A DNA stretch of 7,718 bases from Vibrio tasmaniensis 1F-187 (GTDB lineage: Bacteria > Pseudomonadota > Gammaproteobacteria > Enterobacterales > Vibrionaceae). The translations under genes and the position numbers were made by a program. Each line of letters starts with the position of its first letter. Position 1 is the first letter of the stretch. Under the pieces are notes generated by a model. That model made no database searches and had not been told where the DNA came from. It saw only the letters and a list, made by a program, of their open reading frames with translations. Below, piece after piece: positions 1-4,309 of the stretch. The DNA lies in assembly GCF_000272405.2 (NCBI RefSeq), contig NZ_AJZM02000150.1, positions 67,150-74,867 on the forward strand, given 5' to 3'.

Positions 1-14
1 TCTAACAACCACAC

Positions 15-41
15 AAAAAAAGAGCCGCAAAAGCGGCTCTT
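15..41 (-). terminator. Rho-independent terminator of guaC
   Basis: Read on the minus strand, a 9-bp perfect stem AAGAGCCGC / GCGGCTCTT with a TTTT loop is followed at once by a run of T (15-21). It lies about 30 bp past the guaC stop codon, as expected for the end of a single-gene transcript. The A-rich flank also gives a few T on the other strand (TTGATTTT), so weak bidirectional action is possible. Confidence 0.93.
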
Positions 42-70
42 GATTTTCAAACTATTCGAACTCGTTCAGA

Positions 71-1114
71 TTACTCTTTACCGAATACGTTGTTCTCTTG
101 CTCTTGTACACGAATGAAAGTCGTACGCTTAGTTAGCTCTTTAAGCTTCGCTGCGCCTACGTATGTACAAGTTGAACGTACACCACCAAGGATGTCAGAA
201 ATTGTGTTGTGAACTGAACCACGGTATGGAAGTAAAACAGTTTTACCTTCCGCAGCACGGTACTTAGCAACACCACCTGAGTGCTTGTCCATAGCTGACT
301 GTGAAGACATTCCATAGAACTTCATGTATTGCTTACCGTCTTGCTCTACAACTTCACCGCCTGACTCAGAGTGACCAGCTAGCATGCCGCCTAGCATTAC
401 GAAATCAGCACCGCCGCCGAACGCTTTAGATACGTCACCCGCACATGAACAGCCACCGTCACCGATGATCATGCCGCCAAGGCCGTGTGCCGCGTCGCCA
501 CACTCGATGATTGCAGAAAGTTGAGGGTAACCTACGCCTGTTTTAACACGTGTAGTACAAACAGAACCAGGGCCGATACCAACCTTAACGATGTCTGCGC
601 CCGCTAGAATTAGCTCTTCAACCATGTCACCCGTTACAACGTTACCCGCAGAGATAACTTTAGTCGGGAATTCAGCACGTACTTTTTGTACGAACTCAAC
701 TAGGTGTTCTGAGTAGCCGTTAGCGATATCGATACAGATGAATACAAACTCTTCGCTAAGCGCCATGATCTTCTTAACTTTCTCGAACTCAGCTTCAGAT
801 GTACCTGTTGATACAAAAACGTTGTTCAGAGTTTTCTTGTCTGCTGTTTTAGCAAACTCAGCCCACTGCTCTACTGTGTAGTGCTTGTGTACTGCAGTCA
901 TAACACCGTGCTCTGCTAGAGCAGCTGCCATTTCAAAGCTTGCTACCGAATCCATGTTAGCTGCAATTACTGGAGTACCAGACCATTGACGACCGCTATG
1001 CTTGAATGTAAAATCGCGGGTTAATTCAACTTGAGAACGGCTTTTAAGGGTAGAACGCTTCGGACGGAAGAGTACATCTTTGAAACCTAACTTAAGTTCT
1101 TGTTCGATACGCAT
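71..1114 (-). CDS. guaC: GMP reductase (NADPH-dependent)
   Basis: GMP reductase converts GMP to IMP and ammonia with NADPH, returning guanine nucleotides to the common purine pool in the cytoplasm. The 347-residue product has the same length as E. coli GuaC and is collinear with the IMPDH/GMPR (beta/alpha)8-barrel family. Visible marks are the substrate-loop motif [11 protein letters not shown] with the catalytic cysteine at residue 186 and Thr188 two residues on, the ANMDSV segment near residues 52-57, the phosphate-binding stretch GDGGCS after the loop, and the flap-side YGMSSQSAM segment. There is no CBS-domain insertion, which separates it from IMP dehydrogenase (GuaB). The start is supported by a Shine-Dalgarno AAGGA about 7 bases upstream of ATG. 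It is a single-gene unit with its own promoter, leader and terminator. The leader carries an unusual hairpin, reported separately. No lesion is visible. Confidence 0.97.
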   Translation of the reverse strand: MRIEQELKLGFKDVLFRPKRSTLKSRSQVELTRDFTFKHSGRQWSGTPVIAANMDSVASFEMAAALAEHGVMTAVHKHYTVEQWAEFAKTADKKTLNNVFVSTGTSEAEFEKVKKIMALSEEFVFICIDIANGYSEHLVEFVQKVRAEFPTKVISAGNVVTGDMVEELILAGADIVKVGIGPGSVCTTRVKTGVGYPQLSAIIECGDAAHGLGGMIIGDGGCSCAGDVSKAFGGGADFVMLGGMLAGHSESGGEVVEQDGKQYMKFYGMSSQSAMDKHSGGVAKYRAAEGKTVLLPYRGSVHNTISDILGGVRSTCTYVGAAKLKELTKRTTFIRVQEQENNVFGKE

Positions 1115-1169
1115 GGTGTTTTCCTTGATTCATAAAATTATGTGTCTCTCGCGAAATGCGTAGTAAAAC

Positions 1170-1227
1170 CGTTGGCAGACGAGTTTACTTTTCTTCGGAC
1201 ACAAAAAAACCGGAGCGTTGGCAGACG
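1170..1227 (-). repeat. 12-bp direct repeat in the guaC leader
   Basis: The dodecamer CGTCTGCCAACG (minus strand) occurs twice, at 1216-1227 and at 1170-1181, 46 bp apart. The first copy makes up the loop and inner stem of the leader hairpin; the second is followed by GGTTTT, which resembles the hairpin's 3' side. The two copies could be a repeated protein-binding site or the trace of a local duplication. Confidence 0.7.
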
Positions 1228-1237
1228 CTCCGGTTTT
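1203..1237 (-). terminator. Terminator-like hairpin at the 5' end of the guaC leader
   Basis: An 8-bp GC-rich perfect stem, CCGGAGCG / CGCTCCGG, closes an 8-base loop TCTGCCAA (minus strand). It is flanked by AAAA and, in the guaC direction, followed by seven T, so it has the full form of an intrinsic terminator. AAAA/TTTT pairing could lengthen the stem to 12 bp. It lies 90 to 120 bases before the guaC start codon and directly after a good promoter. It could attenuate guaC, end a transcript arriving from further upstream, or act as a 5'-stabilising hairpin. Because A and T runs flank both sides it may also work on the plus strand. Confidence 0.75.
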
Positions 1238-1241
1238 CAGC

Positions 1242-1269
1242 ATTATAGGTCGTGATTTAGTAACAGCAA
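1242..1269 (-). promoter_or_regulatory. Predicted sigma-70 promoter of guaC
   Basis: On the minus strand a -35 box TTGCTG (1264-1269) is separated by 16 bp from a perfect -10 box TATAAT (1242-1247). The predicted start of transcription is near 1235, which puts the first transcribed bases at the AAAACCGG that opens the leader hairpin. The leader would be about 120 bases long. This is the best promoter match upstream of guaC; a weaker -10 (CATAAT, near 1138-1143) lies closer to the gene. Confidence 0.55.
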
Positions 1270-1407
1270 GTCTGATATTTCACTTTTTTTTATGCTATCC
1301 TCTCAAAGATTCCATACCTGCTAAAACTCCTCTAGTGACACTTTCCCACTAAATTCTTACTAATTAATAACTTAGCGAACCATTCACGCAAACACTGTTG
1401 GTTTATT

Positions 1408-1423
1408 GCGCAATCGTTTTCCT
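1408..1423. promoter_or_regulatory. PurR-like operator candidate
   Basis: The 16-mer GCGCAATCGTTTTCCT matches 13 of 16 positions of the E. coli PurR box pattern ACGCAAACGTTTTCGT and keeps the central CGTTT. A perfect left half-site ACGCAAAC lies at 1386-1393. PurR is the hypoxanthine/guanine-responsive repressor of purine genes in gammaproteobacteria, and the adjacent gene is guaC. The box is about 145 bp upstream of the predicted guaC -35, so direct repression of that promoter is uncertain. Confidence 0.35.
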
Positions 1424-1444
1424 CCCTTTTTTACGTAATATCCC

Positions 1445-1467
1445 CCTCACAAAGCAAATATGTGAGG
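1445..1467. repeat. Inverted repeat (7-bp stem)
   Basis: CCTCACA at 1445-1451 and TGTGAGG at 1461-1467 form a perfect 7-bp stem with a 9-base loop. There is no T run on either side, so it is not a terminator. It lies in the gap upstream of guaC, about 20 bp from the PurR-like box. Its role is unknown. Confidence 0.5.
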
Positions 1468-1487
1468 AAAGTGCCTCGAAATCACAT

Positions 1488-1567
1488 AAAAACCACACTT
1501 TTCTCCAACAAAAAAATGCCTTTTTTCATAAATAAATTCGATTTTTTTCTAATTTTTATCGGTTTTT
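1488..1567. other. Phased A/T tracts, probable intrinsically bent DNA
   Basis: Eight A or T tracts of 4 to 7 bases are centred near 1490, 1500, 1513, 1523, 1536, 1545, 1554 and 1565, a mean spacing of about 10.7 bp, close to one helical turn. Such phasing is a known cause of sequence-directed curvature and a favoured target of nucleoid proteins such as H-NS and IHF. No gene start is within 400 bp on either side. Confidence 0.5.
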
Positions 1568-1881
1568 GACCAAATTGGGCAGTCTCGTGACGTTTCTGTT
1601 TTGCGGTCACTTGGAAAAGTAGAGTGAAAACGACTCAATCTAGAGGCCAATACTCACTTGGGTTTGATAATTCAGCCCTCGCACTCCATTAAATGAAGCT
1701 TTCAAACTCAAACTTTATAAATCCACTTTCTATTCACCCGTAGCATTGCCGCGCCGAAAGCACATTTCGTGGCTGCCCTTTCGTTGATTTAACCTAAAAC
1801 ATTCAGTAAAGCGCATGGAAAAAGAGAATTGGTTAACGTGAAAAGCTAGGGGGAAGATTAGGTTGGAAGATAAAAAACAAA

Positions 1882-1916
1882 AAAAATGGCTAAGGTAATT
1901 AACCTTAGCCATTTTT
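1882..1916 (-). terminator. Rho-independent terminator of the receiver-CheC/PAS operon
   Basis: A 9-bp perfect stem TGGCTAAGG / CCTTAGCCA, extended by A-T pairs, has a 7-base loop. It is followed on the minus strand by TTTTTTTT-G-TTTT and lies about 55 bp past the stop codon of the PAS gene. The plus strand also has a T-rich exit (TTTTTATT), so it may act in both directions and shield the operon from plus-strand transcription. Confidence 0.92.
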
Positions 1917-1971
1917 ATTCGATGTTTTGAATTGTTCTTTACAAGCTATGAGTATCGAATTAAGACAGGTG

Positions 1972-2409
1972 CTAATTCTTTTGAGCGCTTAACGCTTCTG
2001 CCGTCGCATCTTGAATCGACAAGAACAATGACGTGATTTGTCCAGTAGGCGAACGCATCGGGTTTAGCGTCACGTTCTGGTACATGAAATCAGCTTGTTG
2101 AGTGACAGGGCGAACATTGCGGCACTTGAACAAGTAAGGTCTTTGTGGCCATGTAATAAAGCTGCGACAACCTAAATCATAGACTGGCTTGGTTTTCAGC
2201 CTAAACCACTCTTCTGGGATTTCAGGGAATAACTCAAAGATCGACTTACCGATAGCATCATGTGATTGCTTACCGCTATGGTGAGTCATGAAGCCATTCC
2301 AAACTTGCACCTCAAAATCGCGATTAATAACCACCAGCCCCATATCGACGTTCTGAACCATGTCCACCATCCAGTGGAACTGTTCAAATTCAGCAGGAAG
2401 ATTCAACAT
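1972..2409 (-). CDS. Stand-alone PAS-domain sensory protein
   Basis: The 145-residue protein is a single PAS domain (about residues 15-137) with almost nothing else. Visible PAS marks are the opening strand GLVVINRDFEVQVWN (24-38), the helix-turn GKSIFELFPEI (54-64), and the closing strands around VTLNPMRSPTGQITSLFLSIQDAT (113-136). There is no transmembrane segment, kinase, GGDEF, EAL or methyl-accepting domain, so it is a cytoplasmic single-domain sensor or adaptor. PAS domains bind ligands, haem or flavin, or make protein contacts; His43, His44, Cys81 and Cys96 are present but I cannot assign a cofactor. The gene begins one base after the stop codon of the receiver-CheC gene (TAA-T-ATG). 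Its ribosome site GGAGGAG lies inside the end of that gene, which indicates translational coupling. A strong terminator follows. The biological signal is unknown. Confidence 0.88.
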   Translation of the reverse strand: MLNLPAEFEQFHWMVDMVQNVDMGLVVINRDFEVQVWNGFMTHHSGKQSHDAIGKSIFELFPEIPEEWFRLKTKPVYDLGCRSFITWPQRPYLFKCRNVRPVTQQADFMYQNVTLNPMRSPTGQITSLFLSIQDATAEALSAQKN

Positions 2410-2410
2410 A

Positions 2411-3415
2411 TTAAAACTCCTCCATTAGGTAGGCCAATTTATTATCTAGAAGTGGCAAAGATTCATCAACAAACATGAATAGAAGGTCACAACGGATTGA
2501 AGTGCCATCTATGTTATAGCTGACTTCGAAAGTCATCGTTTTCTTGAATGAGCCGCCGGTATTTTCAATAACGGAATCGATTGAGATGTGTTGACCCAGC
2601 AACACCGGAGAGCTCTGGAAGAAACGAACTTCTGACTGCTCACCTAACCCATTCAGGAATGAACCCACAAGGATATTAGACACATCCATCAACAGCTCTA
2701 ATTCTTCTAACTGTTCGCTTTCTGTTGGCACCTTCATGAGCTTTTTAAGATCGCTCACACTGGAATCACTCAGCAAGACTAACGCTTCACCTGCAATACC
2801 TTCTCCACTAAAGCCTTGGCAAACACCCGACACTTGGTCGTTGTCTGCTAAGTCGCGAAGTGCCATGTGCAATTCACTCACTTCCAAAATATTCACGTTC
2901 GGTAGTGGTAAATGGACAAATACATCAAAATGGCGCGCCAGCGCATCGGCGGCGCGGCCGATTGCTACGTTCGCCACTTCCATGTAGATATCGCGTCTGC
3001 GTAGTATTGGAAGATCTAAAGCGGTAGGGGTAACAACCTGAGGCTGTGTTGGCGGCTCAACAAGTTCACGTAAAATGCCTTTTAAGGCTTCTTTATCGAT
3101 CGGTTTTTGTAAAAACGCTTTAGCACCAAGGTCCATGACCCTCTGCTGCGCTTTTGGCTGGATGTCACCGGAAACAACGACAACAGGTGTGTTATCACCT
3201 AAGCGTTGCATCTCTTCCAATGTGCCATAGCCATCTAGCTCTGGCATGGTCAAGTCGAGGAACATCAGTTTAAACTGGTTTTGAGCTAACTCTTCAAGTG
3301 CATTAAGCCCATGAACAGCAAAAGTTATATCTGCATTTAGAGAACTAGGCAGTGATCGAGCCATCTGCTTCCTTGCTAATGCAGAATCATCACATATAAG
3401 AACTGGGAACGACAT
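2411..3415 (-). CDS. Response regulator with CheC-like phosphatase output domain
   Basis: The 334-residue protein has an N-terminal receiver domain (about 3-118) and a C-terminal CheC/CheX-family domain (about 135-330), joined by a Pro/Gln/Thr-rich linker (121-132). The receiver keeps the acidic pair Asp9-Asp10, the phosphoacceptor Asp54 in FLDLTMPELDG, Ser82 and Lys104 in KPID, so it should be phosphorylatable. The output domain has two copies of the CheC signature D/S-x3-E-x2-N: DIYMEVAN (Asp142, Glu146, Asn149) is intact, and ELLMDVSN (Glu240, Asp244, Asn247) has Asp in place of Glu. In CheC and CheX, Glu and Asn remove phosphate from CheY-P. The inferred job is control of phospho-signalling, perhaps in motility or surface behaviour. 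No kinase or chemotaxis gene is adjacent; the only partner is the coupled PAS gene. A GGTGGTG stretch before ATG serves as ribosome site. It is not DNA-binding. Confidence 0.9.
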   Translation of the reverse strand: MSFPVLICDDSALARKQMARSLPSSLNADITFAVHGLNALEELAQNQFKLMFLDLTMPELDGYGTLEEMQRLGDNTPVVVVSGDIQPKAQQRVMDLGAKAFLQKPIDKEALKGILRELVEPPTQPQVVTPTALDLPILRRRDIYMEVANVAIGRAADALARHFDVFVHLPLPNVNILEVSELHMALRDLADNDQVSGVCQGFSGEGIAGEALVLLSDSSVSDLKKLMKVPTESEQLEELELLMDVSNILVGSFLNGLGEQSEVRFFQSSPVLLGQHISIDSVIENTGGSFKKTMTFEVSYNIDGTSIRCDLLFMFVDESLPLLDNKLAYLMEEF

Positions 3416-3464
3416 AAATGCACCACCGACAAATTAAAGCTAATTTCGAGGAGTGTAACAGATC

Positions 3465-3493
3465 ATTATCGTATCAGGTACGGGGTGAATGAA
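3465..3493 (-). promoter_or_regulatory. Candidate promoter of the receiver-CheC/PAS operon
   Basis: On the minus strand a -10 like GATAAT (3465-3470, 5 of 6) is 17 bp from a weak -35 TTCATT (3488-3493, 3 of 6). It would give a leader of roughly 45 bases. I see no sigma-28 or sigma-54 promoter, which would have tied the operon to flagellar expression. The match is modest. Confidence 0.3.
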
Positions 3494-3542
3494 TTTATAT
3501 GTAGATTATTAGTCAGATTGATGGGAAAAGCGGATATTCGAT

Positions 3543-3586
3543 TATCTCTGATTATTCTTTATGAAAAACAATATGCTACAGAGATA
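3543..3586. repeat. Inverted repeat upstream of the receiver-CheC operon
   Basis: TATCTCTG (3543-3550) and CAGAGATA (3579-3586) are perfect inverted copies separated by 28 bp of AT-rich sequence. They lie about 50-95 bp upstream of the candidate -35 of the receiver-CheC operon, where a pair of activator sites or a cruciform could sit. No regulator family is recognised. Confidence 0.45.
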
Positions 3587-3649
3587 GTAATAAGCCTTTT
3601 TATAAAGTAATTGCACTATTTCATGAAATGACTGCGATAATTTATAGAA

Positions 3650-3680
3650 TAAAAGCCTTAATAAGTAGCCTACTAAGGCT
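3650..3680 (-). terminator. Probable terminator of the small membrane protein gene
   Basis: On the minus strand AGCCTTA and TAAGGCT (3674-3680 and 3654-3660) form a 7-bp stem with a 13-base loop that contains an inner palindrome GTAGGCTAC, followed by TTTATTCT. It stands about 135 bp past the stop codon of the 81-residue gene. The T tract is interrupted and the loop is large, so it is weaker than the other terminators here. Confidence 0.45.
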
Positions 3681-3705
3681 CGACTTGCCGATTCACGCAA
3701 CAGCC

Positions 3706-3740
3706 ATACATGTTTGCTCAACTATACATGTTGCTCAACT
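3706..3740. repeat. Tandem repeat, 18 + 17 bp
   Basis: Two adjacent copies, ATACATGTTTGCTCAACT (3706-3723) and ATACATGTTGCTCAACT (3724-3740), differ by one T. They lie in the 3' region of the small membrane protein gene. The core TTGAGCAA on the minus strand recurs in the tandem repeat at the end of the window (7684-7691). Confidence 0.85.
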
Positions 3741-3814
3741 GTTCGTGTTGATCGCCTACTACGCGTTTATCAGGTTGACGTTTTTATCCGTTTTACATAA
3801 TGAGTACAAGGGAG

Positions 3815-4060
3815 CTAAAACTGATATGTAGGCCATAGAATCAGTAATGCGAAACGAATAACCACAGCAAACACCAGTAAAGCGATGCCCAAACGGTACC
3901 ATTTGTATTCCGCAATATTCATTGGGATACGCTTATAAAACATAGTAATCACGCCTTTCCAATCACTACTGCGTCTTCCGTACTGCATCATGCTCGTCAA
4001 AACAAACAGAGCACCAAGTACTAGCATTCCTTTCTCAGCCCAAAACAATCCAACTTCCAT
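3815..4060 (-). CDS. Small two-helix membrane protein of unknown function
   Basis: I do not recognise this 81-residue protein. It has two likely transmembrane helices, about residues 9-25 and 56-76, joined by a loop rich in positive charge (Arg29, Arg30, Lys35, Lys43, Arg44, Lys53). By the positive-inside rule the loop faces the cytoplasm and both ends face the periplasm. There is no signal-peptide cleavage site and no catalytic motif. Reality is supported by a ribosome site AAGGAAAA about 6 bases before ATG, the ordinary membrane-protein composition and a probable terminator downstream. It is not tightly packed with any neighbour: 249 bp of repeat-rich DNA separates it from the MATE gene on the same strand. 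It may be a stand-alone gene conserved within Vibrio, but I cannot confirm that by reading. Confidence 0.72.
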   Translation of the reverse strand: MEVGLFWAEKGMLVLGALFVLTSMMQYGRRSSDWKGVITMFYKRIPMNIAEYKWYRLGIALLVFAVVIRFALLILWPTYQF

Positions 4061-4129
4061 TTGTATTTTCCTTGATAAAACGGTGAGCGACTTAAATCAT
4101 TCTAGCCACCTTTACGCTCGGTTTCTGTA

Positions 4130-4141
4130 AGACCAAGGTCT
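4130..4141. promoter_or_regulatory. Inverted repeat upstream of the small membrane protein gene
   Basis: AGACC-AA-GGTCT is a perfect 5+5 bp inverted repeat about 70 bp upstream of the start codon of the 81-residue gene. It could be an operator, but I find no convincing promoter next to it and recognise no regulator family. Confidence 0.25.
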
Positions 4142-4163
4142 AAATTACGAAGTACGCAATTCA

Positions 4164-4204
4164 GGGCTTTTAGCTTTTAGCTTTTAGCTTTTAGCTTATA
4201 GCCC
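4164..4204. repeat. Heptamer tandem repeat bounded by GGG/CCC
   Basis: Four exact copies of CTTTTAG (4167-4194) and a variant CTTATAG (4195-4201) stand in tandem between GGG (4164-4166) and CCC (4202-4204). The ends GGGCT...AGCCC can pair, and the AGCT at each junction is self-complementary, so a hairpin is possible on either strand. It has no T run and is not a standard terminator. A seven-base unit of this kind can change in copy number by slippage. Confidence 0.9.
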
Positions 4205-4208
4205 ATTG

Positions 4209-4239
4209 TTGGTAATTAGAAATTGGTAACTGGTAATTT
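4209..4239. repeat. Degenerate TGGTAAY repeat
   Basis: Three copies of TGGTAA(T/C) occur within 31 bp, at 4210-4216, 4224-4230 and 4231-4237, next to the heptamer array. It looks like a decayed short tandem repeat in the region after the MATE gene. No coding or regulatory role is evident. Confidence 0.5.
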
Positions 4240-4309
4240 ATAGTTCTTGGTCAGTATTACAAAGTTTATCGTTCAAGGTTCCATGGTAAAGGCGAGCATC
4301 ACAAGCAGA

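Larger units (their letters stand above)
1270..1881. other. Long intergenic region without a convincing gene
   Basis: About 610 bp separates the guaC promoter from the terminator of the PAS gene. No open frame here has a credible start, ribosome-binding site or recognisable product. It holds a PurR-like box (1408-1423) with a perfect half-site 15 bp before it, a small hairpin (1445-1467), and a run of A/T tracts at helical spacing (1488-1567). The right half, 1570-1880, is less AT-rich and shows nothing I can name. An unannotated small RNA or distant control region is possible, but I recognise no RNA family and no purine riboswitch core. Confidence 0.5.
3416..3814. other. Intergenic region with inverted and tandem repeats
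   Basis: About 400 bp separates the small membrane protein gene from the receiver-CheC gene. It contains the candidate operon promoter (3465-3493), an 8-bp inverted repeat with a long spacer (3543-3586), a perfect 12-bp palindrome ATTTCATGAAAT (3618-3629), a probable weak terminator (3654-3680) and a tandem repeat (3706-3740). A 67-codon plus-strand frame (3628-3831) has no ribosome site and runs through the repeat and into the end of the neighbouring gene, so I do not call it. Confidence 0.55.

Noticed and set aside
1461..1486. Possible CRP site: TGTGA at 1461 and TCACA at 1482
   Set aside because: The half-sites are separated by about 16 bp; CRP needs six, and no pair with the right spacing is present.
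1115..1880. Purine riboswitch in the guaC leader or upstream gap
   Set aside because: I looked for the conserved core elements (TATA-type P1 side, the TTTCTACC segment and the closing strand) on both strands and did not find them.
1730..1912. 60-codon frame on the minus strand
   Set aside because: Its start codon lies inside the terminator stem at 1882-1916, it has no ribosome site, and the product resembles no protein.
3700..3780. Integron attC (VCR-like) site
   Set aside because: The repeat and the ACGCG-like bases look suggestive, but the paired R'/R'' core sites and the long imperfect palindrome are missing.
3628..3831. 67-codon frame on the plus strand with hydrophobic stretches
   Set aside because: There is no ribosome site, it reads through the 18+17 bp tandem repeat, and it overlaps the end of the better-supported minus-strand gene.
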